Shown here: positions 37,318-46,275 of the stretch, in pieces
Layout: each line of letters begins with the position of its first letter
How positions within the stretch are numbered: position 1 is the stretch's first letter
Source: Leptospira johnsonii
GTDB taxonomy: Bacteria > Spirochaetota > Leptospiria > Leptospirales > Leptospiraceae
Reading direction: 5' to 3'
Length of the DNA: 64,000 bases
Assembly (NCBI RefSeq): GCF_003112675.1
Contig: NZ_BFAY01000011.1
Coordinates: 1,364,001-1,428,000, forward strand
Translations under genes and position numbers: made by a program
The notes under the pieces: model-generated
What the model was told of the DNA's origin: nothing
The model's input: the letters and a program-made list of their open reading frames with translations, nothing else
Database searches by the model: none

Positions 37318-38229
37318 CTAATTGAAAAACGATTTTGTTATTTTTTCTGAGGCTTCAGCTAAGTATTCAATTGGCGAAACCCTGCCTAACAAAAGACGCT
37401 GAATACCGGACATTTGAATATTCTTGAGTTCCTCAGCTTTTAGTTTTTCGTATCTATCGCAGATTTCCTTGTATCCAACTGGGTCGATTTTATTCAATAG
37501 ATATCGATTGATGGTTATTACAATGGAAGAAATTCGAGGACTTCTAAGATTTTTTCCGAAGTCCTCTATATCTACGTTAAATAATCTATATTTTGTAACC
37601 GGTATCCAGCTAAACCAAAGGAAAAAAATCAATCCAATGGCCAAAATGGAATTATGAATCAATTCTTTCGAAGAGCTAAATAAAAGAAAACCGACTGAGA
37701 AGAGGCAGGAAAATAGAATCCCCGTAAAAAGGTAAATTGAATGAAGTTTTTCGAAATAGCTTCCTTGGAACATGTTATAAACGATCCTGCCCATCCCCCA
37801 AGCAAGTGCCGTATAAATATAAAATATAGAAAGATTATAAATCAATCCTCCGTGAAAATAAAAAGAAGATCCATTGAATAAGAAAGGCGAACCTATCCCT
37901 AATATAAATAGGATAGAAAATACTATAATTGCTATAGTATGGGCTATTGAGAAAAGACGCGGAACAGGAGTTAAGTTATTTGGGTTAGAATAGTTTCGAA
38001 TTATATAGTTTACTAAATATGGAATGAAAAGGGGAGGGATTGGTATTAGATTTGCGATTGTGAATTTAATTTCGAGATCTATTCCAGATTCTAAGAAAAA
38101 TAATAATATTGACCATAGAGCCATTAAGGAAGCAATCGAAGTGAAGGCCAAAGATAGCTTTCGTCTATCGGATTTAATATAAAAAAATATCGCTGAGCAA
38201 AGAAGAGCTATAGAAGGCACGAGGGACAA
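37318..38229 (-). CDS. multi-pass membrane protein resembling a histidine-kinase 7TM sensor region
   Basis: This is a 303-aa protein with about seven membrane helices over residues 1-220 (for example 'SIALLCSAIFFYIKSDRRKLSLAF', split, and 'ILAIGLIFFLWFSWIPVTKY'). It resembles the 7TM N-terminal sensor part found before histidine kinases or cyclases. The C-terminal ~80 residues are soluble and helical, without kinase H or N boxes, cyclase or phosphatase motifs. It may be a stand-alone sensor or the remnant of a longer protein. It is AT-rich like the neighbouring 177-aa gene. Two perfect palindromes lie upstream. Confidence 0.68.
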   Translation of the reverse strand: MSLVPSIALLCSAIFFYIKSDRRKLSLAFTSIASLMALWSILLFFLESGIDLEIKFTIANLIPIPPLFIPYLVNYIIRNYSNPNNLTPVPRLFSIAHTIAIIVFSILFILGIGSPFLFNGSSFYFHGGLIYNLSIFYIYTALAWGMGRIVYNMFQGSYFEKLHSIYLFTGILFSCLFSVGFLLFSSSKELIHNSILAIGLIFFLWFSWIPVTKYRLFNVDIEDFGKNLRSPRISSIVITINRYLLNKIDPVGYKEICDRYEKLKAEELKNIQMSGIQRLLLGRVSPIEYLAEASEKITKSFFN

Positions 38230-38419
38230 ACGATTTCTCCTAACTATCTATCATTTTCAATTCAACCATTGAAATTGATTCAGAATTGGCAAGGATTCTA
38301 ATAAATTTTATTGATTAAGACATTGAATGTTCAGGAATACTACTCTAATTGGGAGACTGAAGGTTCTTTACATAAACAGATCAGATACTTAAGTAATGAG
38401 TAAGGCGAAACATAATGCC

Positions 38420-38475
38420 GGAATCTGAATTCAGATTCCATAAATCGTTAGAATCTAATATATAAACATATTAGA
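38420..38475. repeat. two adjacent perfect palindromes
   Basis: A 20-bp palindrome with arms GGAATCTGAA/TTCAGATTCC (38420-38439) is followed 14 bases later by TCTAATAT/ATATTAGA around a six-base loop (38454-38475). They lie between the TetR gene stop (38499) and the membrane protein start (38229), both on the minus strand. No T-run follows on either strand, so operator sites are as likely as a terminator. Confidence 0.5.
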
Positions 38476-38498
38476 AAGAGATGTTATTTGAGAAACGC

Positions 38499-39080
38499 TT
38501 ATTTTGCCAATGCTTTCCAAAGAGTTAAACCGGAAGCATGTAAGGTCTCTGTAGAAAGTCGGATATAACCGCCTTTGGCCATCTTCACCATTCCCACAAA
38601 ACTTCCATAACATAAGGAAACTAGCTCCATGGAACCTAGGTCGGATCTGATATCACCTTTGGCTTTAGCTTGTTCTAAAAATGTGCAAATGAACTCCATG
38701 GTTTGGGAGGTTGCCTTCTTACTGGCTTGGTCCAAATAAGGAGAATGATAGTGTAACTCTAAAAATTCGAACGCTTCCGGATAACGATGGTAGAAAGTTG
38801 CAAGTGCCTTCCATAAATGAATGAATAGGTCTTTGGACTTTGCTTTTTCAGGATAATTTTCTGCGAGAGTTTCTCTCAGTTTGTTTTTCCAGAAACGATA
38901 TAACTCGTTTACTAGTTCTTCTTTGTTTTTATAATATCTATATATTGTTCCTGCGCCTATTCCTGCGTCCTTAGCTAGATCCGGTATAGGAGTTGCTTCA
39001 AAACCTTTTTCGGTAAATAACCTTAAGGCAGAGGTGAGTATTCTTTCTTTTTTATCTTCCGGATCTCGAACTACTGGCAT
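38499..39080 (-). CDS. TetR-family transcriptional regulator
   Basis: This is a 193-aa TetR protein. The HTH covers residues 8-55: 'DKKERILTSALRLFTEKG', 'FEATPIPDLAKDAGIGAGTIYRYYKNKEEL' (split), close to the textbook TetR profile. The C-terminal ligand domain includes 'LFIHLWKALATFYHRYPEAFEFLELHYHSP' (split), similar to TetR proteins controlling lipid or efflux genes. It begins 15 bases after the murB stop and is probably co-transcribed with it, an odd partner for a cell-wall enzyme. Confidence 0.9.
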   Translation of the reverse strand: MPVVRDPEDKKERILTSALRLFTEKGFEATPIPDLAKDAGIGAGTIYRYYKNKEELVNELYRFWKNKLRETLAENYPEKAKSKDLFIHLWKALATFYHRYPEAFEFLELHYHSPYLDQASKKATSQTMEFICTFLEQAKAKGDIRSDLGSMELVSLCYGSFVGMVKMAKGGYIRLSTETLHASGLTLWKALAK

Positions 39081-39095
39081 CTGGTTTTCCTGGAA

Positions 39096-40058
39096 TTAGG
39101 GAATGGAACCGAAGTATTCCACTTCTCTTTGTAATGTCACACCGGTTTCTTTTTCCACTTTTTCTTGGACAGTATTTACAAGTCCATAGACATCGGAGGC
39201 TTTTGCTCCTCCGGTATTCACTATAAAATTACAATGTTCCGGAGAGATTTGGGCTCCGCCTATTTGTAAACCTCTCAGGCCTACCTTGTCTATGAATTGC
39301 CAAGCTTTGATCTCTTTTCCTTGTTCGTCGAACACCTTCGGGTTTTTAAACATGGAACCGGCACTTTTTTTGTTCTGGGGCTGAGAAGAATTTCGTTTGT
39401 CCCTTTTTTCTTTGAGAGAAGCTTCAATCTCTTCTAAGTTTCCAGGCTTTAATTTGATCTGAATGGAAAGAATAATGGAATCTTTTCTTTTTAAGAACTC
39501 AGTAAATCTATAACCGTGTTCTATCTCGGAAGGTTTTCTTTTTAGGACTTCTCCATTTCTCAAGAATTCTACTTCTTGGATAAGATCGAAAAGTTCTCCT
39601 CCGTAACATCCAGCGTTTTGGATGACCGCTCCTCCGGTCCAGCCTGGGATGGTGCTTAGGAATTCTGCGCCAGTATATCCTTTCTGAGAGATTTGACGGA
39701 ACACCGGAGTGGTGTTGGTTGCAGCTCCTACACGGAAGATACCTTCTCCCATGTCTTGGTATTCCTTAAATCCTCCGGAGAGTTTTAAGATCACAAAATC
39801 ATCCGGGTGATCTGAGATCAGGATATTGGTACCGCCCCCTAAGATCTTCCATGGTAGATCCAGTTTTTTGAATACGGAAAGTGTTTCTAGGATTTGTTCC
39901 TGGGTTTCAGGCTCGACCATTATGGGAGAAGTGCCTCCGATCTTAAAGGAGCAATGAACGCTCAAATCCTGATTTTCCCGGTAGGGTAGACCGGAATTTT
40001 CTAGGGAATTCTTTAGTTCTCGGATCTGTATTTCGGAAAGAATGGTCACTTTATTCAA
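39096..40058 (-). CDS. murB: UDP-N-acetylenolpyruvoylglucosamine reductase
   Basis: This FAD enzyme reduces enolpyruvyl-UDP-GlcNAc to UDP-MurNAc, the committed step of peptidoglycan precursor synthesis. The FAD-binding '[14 protein letters not shown]' (residues about 75-88), '[24 protein letters not shown]' (split, with the substrate-binding region), '[18 protein letters not shown]' with the catalytic Ser in 'SAGSMFKNP', and the C-terminal '[16 protein letters not shown]' are diagnostic. The length, 320 aa, fits the type II (Gram-positive-like) MurB group. It is upstream of the TetR gene and divergent from a 57-aa ORF. Confidence 0.95.
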   Translation of the reverse strand: MNKVTILSEIQIRELKNSLENSGLPYRENQDLSVHCSFKIGGTSPIMVEPETQEQILETLSVFKKLDLPWKILGGGTNILISDHPDDFVILKLSGGFKEYQDMGEGIFRVGAATNTTPVFRQISQKGYTGAEFLSTIPGWTGGAVIQNAGCYGGELFDLIQEVEFLRNGEVLKRKPSEIEHGYRFTEFLKRKDSIILSIQIKLKPGNLEEIEASLKEKRDKRNSSQPQNKKSAGSMFKNPKVFDEQGKEIKAWQFIDKVGLRGLQIGGAQISPEHCNFIVNTGGAKASDVYGLVNTVQEKVEKETGVTLQREVEYFGSIP

Positions 40059-40113
40059 GTTTCCCCGTTCGGATCTAGGAGCAAGAAAAAAGTCTAAGGC
40101 CTAAAAAAGGCTT

Positions 40114-40287
40114 ATGAGAAGAGTAAGTCGGTCCGAACATTCTTTTAGGGGCCGAAAGAATATGTTTTATTTGCTCTTGCAATCCGTGTATCAAGATTAT
40201 ATCACCGGAAGATCAGATAGGGAAACTTATATTAATTCTGTGATCCGATTGGCTATGGACCAAGAAAAATTAGCCGGTCTAGTATAA
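40114..40287 (+). CDS. small ORF, 57 aa, hypothetical
   Basis: An ATG-initiated ORF of 57 codons lies between murB and hflX, both on the opposite strand. It begins 'MRRVSRSEHSFRGRKNMFYL' and ends 'MDQEKLAGLV'. Its composition (basic N-terminus, then a mixed helical part) looks like a real protein rather than a random frame. AAGG lies three to four bases before the ATG, which is close. A good hairpin with a T-run follows 14 bases after the stop, which supports a transcribed unit. No family is recognised. Confidence 0.5.
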   Translation: MRRVSRSEHSFRGRKNMFYLLLQSVYQDYITGRSDRETYINSVIRLAMDQEKLAGLV

Positions 40288-40301
40288 GAAGCCTGTCCCA
40301 A

Positions 40302-40326
40302 AACCTGCGTTAAACGTAGGTTTTTT
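40302..40326 (+). terminator. terminator after 57-aa ORF, overlapping the hflX stop
   Basis: AACCTGCG/CGTAGGTT (one G-T wobble) pair around TTAAA, followed by a T-run to 40326. The hairpin includes the hflX stop codon on the other strand. On the minus strand only TTTT follows, so it is weaker there. Confidence 0.65.
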
Positions 40327-41935
40327 CCGTTTCCTCTTTCCATTCCTCATCTTCTTCCCAAAGTTTAGAACTAGAGAGTTTTGCCTCTGCTTGGGAGTAA
40401 ATTCTATCTTCTATCCGATTCAATAGAGTGTTTAATCCAAAACCTTGGATAGCGGATACGTAGATCGTATCCAGATCCGCTTCTCTTAAGAGTTCGTTTC
40501 GGCCTTCTTCCGGTAATCCGTCTATTTTGTTGAATACTAAGATCCTAGGGATATCGGATAAATTCAAATCTTCTAATATAGTTTCCACAGCTTCCATTTG
40601 TTGTCTGAAGTCAGGATTGGAAACGTCCACCACATGTACCAAAAGATCCGAATCTCCCAACTCTTCGAGCGTTGCTTTGAATGCGTTGGATAGTTCCGGG
40701 GGAAGATCATGGATAAATCCCACGGTGTCGGAGACTATTATCTCTCTTTCTTCCGGGAAACGTATTCTTCTGGATGTCGGGTCCAAGGTTGCGAATAATT
40801 TGTCTTCGGACAGTACGGTAGAATTTGTCATCGCGTTCAGCAGAGTGGATTTCCCTGCGTTCGTATAACCGACGATACCGCAGACAGGGATCTCATTTTT
40901 CTTACGTCTTCTTCTTGCGATCTCTCTTCGTTTTTTTAAGGACTTAAGTTCTTGTTCTAATCTGGAAATTCTTTCTTCTACTCTACGTTTTCCAATTTCC
41001 AGTTTGGTTTCCCCAGGCCCTCTTCCCCCGATCCCACCGGTGAGCCTGGACATATTATCGTCCAACTCTGAAAGTCTTCCTTTCAGATATTTTAATTGGG
41101 CGAGTTCTACCTGAAGCTTACCATCTCTGCTTGTTGCGTTTCTTGCAAAAATATCCAAGATCAATTGGGTTCTATCTAAAACTTTGAGATCGGCATAGTC
41201 GGAGATCTTCTTCGCTTGAGAAGGTGTAAGTTCCAGATCGAATACTAATAATTCCACCTGCTTTTGGATCGCTTTTAGTACGATCTCTTCTAGTTTACCT
41301 TTTCCTAATACGGTAGAGGGATCTAAACGATTTTTTCTTTGTATAAATGAATCTACTACATGAACTCCTGCAGTCCTGCAGAGTTCTTTTAATTCGTCGA
41401 TAGACTGTGCAGGAGGACGTATTCTATTATTCTCAGGATACACTCCTACTAAAAAGGCTCTGTTCTCTTTTTGAGCGCCTTTAAGATTCTTGCGGTATCT
41501 GGTCATTCGTCCTTCGATTTCCAGAATTTCGTCCAGTATACCTTCTTCCAATTGTCCCGGAACTTTTTTAGGAAGGACCGTCCAAGGTTCTCCTTCTTCG
41601 TCTTCCGGATTTACATGTGCGGAATAATAGGATTTGGGAAGACCTTTTTCGTCTACTGTAACTGCAGTTATATAATCTAAACGTAATAAAGCTAAGTCGG
41701 TAAGATCTTCTTGGTTCAGACTCTCTTCTTTAAGATGGCTATGCACCAGTCGGACACCTCTTAACCTTGCTTCGGATGTCCTGATACGATCCAGCCAAGG
41801 GATGTCGATGGAGCTATCCGATCCCACGATCACGTGAGTTACGTATCCATTCCTATCAATTAGGATCCCGATTTGTCTGCTGATTTCGAAGGAAAGTTCT
41901 GTGAGTGTTCTGGAAACTTCGGGCGTGATGATCAC
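40310..41935 (-). CDS. hflX: GTPase HflX
   Basis: This is a ribosome-associated GTPase that splits stalled ribosomes. The N-terminal HflX domain contains '[25 protein letters not shown]' (split) and '[15 protein letters not shown]'. '[24 protein letters not shown]' (split) is the family signature. The G domain has G1 'GYTNAGKS' near residue 357, G3 '[10 protein letters not shown]' and G4 'NKID'. The start listed is GTG, giving 541 aa, but conserved family sequence continues upstream in the same frame (see the entry at 41936). The stop overlaps a terminator of the opposite strand. Confidence 0.93.
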   Translation of the reverse strand: MIITPEVSRTLTELSFEISRQIGILIDRNGYVTHVIVGSDSSIDIPWLDRIRTSEARLRGVRLVHSHLKEESLNQEDLTDLALLRLDYITAVTVDEKGLPKSYYSAHVNPEDEEGEPWTVLPKKVPGQLEEGILDEILEIEGRMTRYRKNLKGAQKENRAFLVGVYPENNRIRPPAQSIDELKELCRTAGVHVVDSFIQRKNRLDPSTVLGKGKLEEIVLKAIQKQVELLVFDLELTPSQAKKISDYADLKVLDRTQLILDIFARNATSRDGKLQVELAQLKYLKGRLSELDDNMSRLTGGIGGRGPGETKLEIGKRRVEERISRLEQELKSLKKRREIARRRRKKNEIPVCGIVGYTNAGKSTLLNAMTNSTVLSEDKLFATLDPTSRRIRFPEEREIIVSDTVGFIHDLPPELSNAFKATLEELGDSDLLVHVVDVSNPDFRQQMEAVETILEDLNLSDIPRILVFNKIDGLPEEGRNELLREADLDTIYVSAIQGFGLNTLLNRIEDRIYSQAEAKLSSSKLWEEDEEWKEETEKTYV

Positions 41936-42061
41936 GTTTTCCCGAATTCTACGCTCGGAGAGTTTTTTGAGTCTTTGGATCTGGTTGGACTTGAGTCCGG
42001 AAAGGTTTCCGCTGAGCTTACTGATAAATTTGCCTCTTCTCTAAGAATTAGACGGTACCAT
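41936..42061 (-). other. upstream in-frame hflX coding sequence with amber codon
   Basis: Reading upstream of the hflX GTG in the same frame gives sequence that looks like the true N-terminus: '[19 protein letters not shown]' followed by '[19 protein letters not shown]'. This resembles the GLKxxQ...RR...VxTPELAR start of related HflX proteins. No ATG, GTG or TTG occurs in it. It begins after a TAG at 42043-42041, itself six codons after an ATG at 42061. A purine-rich AGAAGAGG lies seven bases before an ATC codon at 42025, a possible non-standard start. Confidence 0.6.
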
Positions 42062-42315
42062 TTTCCAAAAAGGGAGTCAAGCAGTTCCGATCGCAAAAAA
42101 TGTAAGAAGATCGAATTCTATAGATATAAAGGTTTAGAGGGCAAATCCGTATCCTGTTCTGGAAAGAAATTATTACTTTTACGGTTACATTACTTGCAAT
42201 CATGGATTTGGCCTTAAAAAAAGGTAATCGCACGATAACGGATGGTCGAAAAAAAGAATAGAGGCTGACGCAGGGGAATGTTTCCTGGACCAAAGCTTGC
42301 TTTTCGATTAAAAGA
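42062..42315. other. intergenic stretch between hflX and HEAT-repeat gene
   Basis: About 250 bases separate the divergent hflX and HEAT-repeat genes. I see no plausible gene or strong hairpin. Promoters for both directions must lie here, but I could not pick convincing -35/-10 pairs. Confidence 0.5.
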
Positions 42316-43632
42316 ATGTTTGCCCTATTGAATTTCAGATTTTTATTTCCAGGATTATTACTGATCGCCTCCCTTGGAGTCTGGTTTTCACCTGTTTTCG
42401 CTCAAACTCCCGAAGATACTAACAATACTTCAGATGTAGGGAACAATTCCTCGGACTCTGAAGATCCCTCTTCTTCCGATGACCAAGAAACCAAGAAAAA
42501 GAAACCTAAAAAGCAGGTCTTGGATCCTGAATCCAAACGTTATAATGATCTTTTAAAAACCGGTTTATTGAAGGTTTTCGAAGCGGAAGCTACATATAAT
42601 TACGGCAGATTAAAACATTTCGGTCTGACCCATCCCATTCCGAGAGTTAGAGCAGCCGCAGCCTTGGCCTTGGGAAGATTGAGAAATCCTGCAGGTGTTA
42701 ACATTTTACATCAAATGATCGATCGTGACGGAGAGTGGGTGCGTCAGGCGGCATATAAGGGACTTGCGGATATAGGTTCCAGACGTTCATTAGATTACTT
42801 TTATGTAGGCGCAAAGTCTTCCGACAGGGAGATTAGAGTAGCCTCTTTCAGAGGGATGGGCAAAACTTTAGATCCTGGAGCAAGAGAAGTTCTCTTAAAA
42901 AAAGGCCTCAAGTCGGACGATAAAGAAATCGTTAAGGCCACTCTTTTAGGTCTGGGATATTACCAAGTTCCGGAAGACCTTCGCATTTTTATAGATTATC
43001 TGAATTCGGAAGACGAAGAATTCCAAAAGGCGGCAGTGGAAGCCTTAGGCCGGCATAAGACCAGAACTTCCATGAAAATTTTGGAAGATTCTTTCAAAGA
43101 TAAAACGAATCTAAGGAATCAGATCCTCGATACTTTGACGGAACAGAAAAATTCTTTCGCGATCTTTGCATTATTAAGAATTCTTAATGCTAACTCCGGT
43201 TCCGAAGAAATAGTAAACGAGATCAGCGCTAGACTGTATAAATTAAAAGCTGTCGGAAAATATATGACTATTATTTCCGATAATACTCCTCTTCTGAGAG
43301 AACCTTATGTAGGAGCTCCTAAGATCCGTGACCTGGAAGCGGGAGAAGTTGGAAAGGTAATCAGCAAAAATTCCGTGGCTTATATCATTCCGATCGAAGG
43401 CCAGAGAATTGAGGACTTTTATTATAAGGTTTTGGTAAACACCAAATACAAGGACGCTTTTACGGAAACTGTCCAAGGCTGGGTGTTTGGAAAATATATC
43501 CAAGTTAGGACTATTTCCATGCCTAAGGAAGAGAAGGAAAAGAAGAAGAAACCGAAAAAGCCTTCTATCCTGGACGATATGGAAACTTCTGATCCGGCTC
43601 CTAGTACTCAGAGCGAAAATCCGAATCCTTAA
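42316..43632 (+). CDS. exported HEAT-repeat protein with SH3-like domain
   Basis: A signal peptide ends near residue 29 ('FSPVFA', then 'QTPEDTNN'). An acidic Asp/Ser/Asn-rich stretch and a Lys-rich stretch (about 33-72) lead into HEAT/PBS-lyase repeats from about 95 to 310 ('IPRVRAAAALALGRLRNPAG', 'EWVRQAAYKGLADIGSR', 'EEFQKAAVEALGRH'). A C-terminal SH3-like domain (about 318-400) contains 'NTPLLREPYVGAPKIRDLEAG', split. The tail is Lys/Pro/Ser rich. It is probably a periplasmic scaffold protein. It is followed after 26 bases by the IMPase-like gene and may begin a three-gene operon with it and MgtC. Confidence 0.82.
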   Translation: MFALLNFRFLFPGLLLIASLGVWFSPVFAQTPEDTNNTSDVGNNSSDSEDPSSSDDQETKKKKPKKQVLDPESKRYNDLLKTGLLKVFEAEATYNYGRLKHFGLTHPIPRVRAAAALALGRLRNPAGVNILHQMIDRDGEWVRQAAYKGLADIGSRRSLDYFYVGAKSSDREIRVASFRGMGKTLDPGAREVLLKKGLKSDDKEIVKATLLGLGYYQVPEDLRIFIDYLNSEDEEFQKAAVEALGRHKTRTSMKILEDSFKDKTNLRNQILDTLTEQKNSFAIFALLRILNANSGSEEIVNEISARLYKLKAVGKYMTIISDNTPLLREPYVGAPKIRDLEAGEVGKVISKNSVAYIIPIEGQRIEDFYYKVLVNTKYKDAFTETVQGWVFGKYIQVRTISMPKEEKEKKKKPKKPSILDDMETSDPAPSTQSENPNP

Positions 43633-43658
43633 TAAGGTTTCGTCCTTTCCTTAAGGCA

Positions 43659-44435
43659 ATGGATCCTTCTAAAATTCTTTCCGTTTTTAAATCTGCATCT
43701 AAATCAGCAGGAATAGAGATCCTAAAATTATTCGGAAAAGAATCCACATTCGATCTGAAAGATCCTATGCAGGTTTTGACCCAAGCAGATTTGGATTCTC
43801 ATCGTGTTCTGGAAGGAATTCTAAAAAAAGAATTTTCTGGAATTCCTTTGGTGATGGAAGAGCAAAATAATCATGAGCCTCTTCCCGAAACTTTTATCGT
43901 TTGCGACGAGTTAGACGGTACCACTTTGTTTTCTAGAGGGATCAAAGAGTTCAGTGTAATTCTGGCTTATGTGGAGAAAGGATCTCCTAAAGTAGGATGT
44001 ATTTATTTTCCTGCATTGGATACGTATCTCACTTCCCAAAGGGGAGCTGGCACTTTTATAAATGAGAGAAAGATCCTTCTGAAAATAGGAGGAAGTCTGG
44101 ATCGTTCCGTTCTATCTCTTGAGATCAATAATACTTTTCAAGATGAGGACTATCGCTGGATTGCGAACGCTAGTAAAAATACTTTAGCGACCCGTGCTTT
44201 GGCTGCGACCGGGGCAGGATTTTTGGAATTATTAGAAGGTAAGACGGATCTATTCATGAACTTAAGTGGAGCCAAGGTCTGGGACTTTGCTGCAGGAGTG
44301 CTCGCATTGGAAGAAGCAGGAGGGATCGCTTTGGATAAAGTAGGCAATCCTTTGAAATGGGATAGGATCCGTATGTCTGCCTTATTAAGTAGAGACCAAG
44401 ATTTATTAAAAGAAGTTTACCGACTTAAACCTTAA
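43659..44435 (+). CDS. inositol monophosphatase-family phosphatase
   Basis: This 258-aa protein has the metal-dependent phosphatase motifs of the IMPase/CysQ/FBPase superfamily: 'LVMEEQNN' (metal Glu), 'CDELDGTTLFSRG' (DPxDGTTxF class, here Glu in place of Pro), and 'VWDFAAGVLALEEAGG' (WDxAAG). The first helices carry 'LTQADLDSHRVLEGIL' in the position of 'T.aD...e..i...l'. Substrates could be inositol phosphate, 3'-phosphoadenosine phosphate or a sugar phosphate; sequence does not decide. It sits between the HEAT-repeat gene (26 bases) and the MgtC-like gene (15 bases). Confidence 0.88.
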   Translation: MDPSKILSVFKSASKSAGIEILKLFGKESTFDLKDPMQVLTQADLDSHRVLEGILKKEFSGIPLVMEEQNNHEPLPETFIVCDELDGTTLFSRGIKEFSVILAYVEKGSPKVGCIYFPALDTYLTSQRGAGTFINERKILLKIGGSLDRSVLSLEINNTFQDEDYRWIANASKNTLATRALAATGAGFLELLEGKTDLFMNLSGAKVWDFAAGVLALEEAGGIALDKVGNPLKWDRIRMSALLSRDQDLLKEVYRLKP

Positions 44436-44450
44436 GTCATTCCTTGGAAT

Positions 44451-45152
44451 ATGCAGGAATTTCTAACCATTTTGGATTCTAAAACGATCGATACCTTCAC
44501 GGTAAGTATTCGGGTGGGTTTGATCATTCTTTTTGCGGGCGCGGTAGGCTGGAATAGAGAAGGTAAAAATCATGGGGCAGGATTTAGGACCCATATCCTG
44601 ATAGGTCTTGCTTCTACCGTTCTGATGTTATTGTCTATTTTTATTCCGGAGTTCTATTCCGTAGTGGGGGGAGATCCTTCCAGGATAGCTGCTCAGGTGG
44701 TTTCCGGAGTTGGATTTTTATGCGCGGGTGCGATCATGAAGTTCGGATTAACCGTCAAGGGGTTGAATACCGCAGCTTCTATTTGGATCGTTTCTGCGAT
44801 CGGCTTGCTTGTTGGTGCAGGTTTATACTTTGCCGCATTTTTAACCACGGTTGCTACATTGATCATTCTGATCTTGTTCGATCTAGTAGAAGAAAGGTAT
44901 TTTGGAAAATACGAATATAAGGTCTTGATCTTAGATCTGAAACAGAAAAAATTCCACCGAAAAGGATTTAAGGAATTATTATTAAGAAATAAGTTAAGAT
45001 TGGTTTCAGAATCTTTTATGCAGGATTATCAAGCTAAAAGCGCTCAGATCAAACTTACGATAGCGATGCCTCGGGATTTTGATATCCTAAAGATTGTAGA
45101 TGAATTCAGAAACCTGGCGGATGTCATAAAAATCAGCATCGAATCGACTTAA
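44451..45152 (+). CDS. MgtC/SapB-family membrane protein
   Basis: This is a 233-aa protein with about five membrane helices in residues 15-145. The family signature appears as 'GWNREGKNHGAGFRTHILIG' and 'VVSGVGFLCAGAIMKFG', then 'GLNTAASIWIVSAIGLLVG'. The C-terminal ~80 residues form a cytoplasmic ACT-like domain ('QIKLTIAMPRDFDILKIVDEF', split). MgtC proteins are linked to growth in low magnesium and, in some pathogens, to survival in macrophages and control of the ATP synthase. Last gene of the probable HEAT-IMPase-MgtC operon. Confidence 0.9.
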   Translation: MQEFLTILDSKTIDTFTVSIRVGLIILFAGAVGWNREGKNHGAGFRTHILIGLASTVLMLLSIFIPEFYSVVGGDPSRIAAQVVSGVGFLCAGAIMKFGLTVKGLNTAASIWIVSAIGLLVGAGLYFAAFLTTVATLIILILFDLVEERYFGKYEYKVLILDLKQKKFHRKGFKELLLRNKLRLVSESFMQDYQAKSAQIKLTIAMPRDFDILKIVDEFRNLADVIKISIEST

Positions 45153-45242
45153 GTCGATTTTGTTACAATTTCGAAATCTATTTATAGTCCGTTCAAAAAC
45201 TAACTAACTATCTATCGATAACATGTCTTGGGCTTCAATGGC

Positions 45243-45258
45243 CCGACCATGGGGTCGG
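45243..45258. repeat. short GC-rich hairpin upstream of the partner-switching operon
   Basis: CCGACC/GGTCGG pair perfectly around ATGG. Just before it, GGGC/GCCC can form a second stem. No T-run follows. It lies 91 bases after the mgtC-like stop and could be a processing or regulatory hairpin. Confidence 0.35.
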
Positions 45259-45305
45259 CTCTTATGTCCTATTACTTTTACGGTATTCTGTTCGAATTTC
45301 GGAAT

Positions 45306-45334
45306 TTGCTATGCTTTTTTTAAGAGTTTATAAA
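45306..45334 (+). promoter_or_regulatory. sigma-70-like promoter of the partner-switching operon
   Basis: TTGCTA (45306-45311) and TATAAA (45329-45334) are separated by 17 bases, upstream of the ATG at 45352. Transcription would start about 10 bases before the gene, giving a very short leader. Confidence 0.45.
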
Positions 45335-45351
45335 ATCATTCTGACCTGGAT

Positions 45352-46275
45352 ATGGCCGAAAAAAGAACATCGATCCCTTCGGATCTCGCACAGGAACTTG
45401 TAAAAATCGTTCGACTTCTTGCCATGTCTGGCAAAAAGAATTTTAAAAAATATCTATACGATCCGTTTATCTATGCGGGTTGGGAAAAGGAAAAATCCCA
45501 TTCTGCACTTGCTGCAAGCAAGATGATCGATAAGATCCAAGAGGATTCTAATAATCCTTCTTATTTGCATACTCTCTCTCACCAATGCAAACGTTTGATC
45601 TCCCAGGCGATTATAGAAAGTCTTTCCGCTTTGGGTGACTCTTGCATTTTCTTTTTGGAGAAGATCCAAGAATCAGGAAATATAGCTTCTTCGCCGGAAG
45701 CTTTGGAATTTATTGCTGTATTGGAAAAACCTCTGAAGGAATTCGAAAAAGTAACCAGCGATAATAACGAAAAACTTTTCGAAGATTCCATTAAGAATTT
45801 CTCTAAGGAAGAATTAAAGTCCGCTTTCGAGCCTGTAAAACTGGACGGGACCAGACAAAAGGTATATCTGGATACAGAAGTCCATACTTTATACCAGCAG
45901 ATACTTTCTGCAGCAAAGGTGAATAATCTAGTCCGATGCAAAAAACTACTTTCCAGATATATAATTAACTACAGTGATTCGGAAACTTATAGCGAACAAG
46001 AGGTAGATAATCTTCTGGACGCATTAGGAAAACGTGAAGTCGGTTTCAGGGAAACCTTAAAAGATTCTCTTGCCATTGAACTTTACTTTTCCATAACAAA
46101 GGGTATATTAGAAGGAAATGCAAAGAAGGCGATCCAGGGCATTCGGAAATACGCTCATATTTTCGAAGGGGATCCAAATACAAAGTATTATTACGAAATA
46201 GACTCCTTAGAAAGAAAACTATACGGAATCATCCAAGCGAAGGATTTAATGAAAGAATTAAGGAAGGGTGTGTAA
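45352..46275 (+). CDS. hypothetical protein, 307 aa, first gene of a partner-switching operon
   Basis: I do not recognise a family. It is an all-helical, charged, cytoplasmic protein without signal or membrane segments. N-terminal 'SDLAQELVKIVRLLAMSGKK' and 'CKRLISQAIIESLSALGDSC' recall helical-bundle or TPR-like proteins. The C-terminal part has two TPR-like helix pairs ('CKKLLSRYIINYSDSETYS', 'AKKAIQGIRKYAHIFEGDP'). Its stop overlaps the STAS gene start by one base (TAATG), so the two are coupled. Position suggests it is a regulator or scaffold of the STAS/RsbW/PP2C module that follows (inferred). Confidence 0.75.
   Translation: MAEKRTSIPSDLAQELVKIVRLLAMSGKKNFKKYLYDPFIYAGWEKEKSHSALAASKMIDKIQEDSNNPSYLHTLSHQCKRLISQAIIESLSALGDSCIFFLEKIQESGNIASSPEALEFIAVLEKPLKEFEKVTSDNNEKLFEDSIKNFSKEELKSAFEPVKLDGTRQKVYLDTEVHTLYQQILSAAKVNNLVRCKKLLSRYIINYSDSETYSEQEVDNLLDALGKREVGFRETLKDSLAIELYFSITKGILEGNAKKAIQGIRKYAHIFEGDPNTKYYYEIDSLERKLYGIIQAKDLMKELRKGV

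Noticed and set aside
41873..42217. Plus-strand ORF of 114 aa upstream of the HEAT gene
   Set aside because: It is antisense to the hflX N-terminal coding sequence, lacks a ribosome-binding site, and is Cys/Ser/Lys-rich without pattern.
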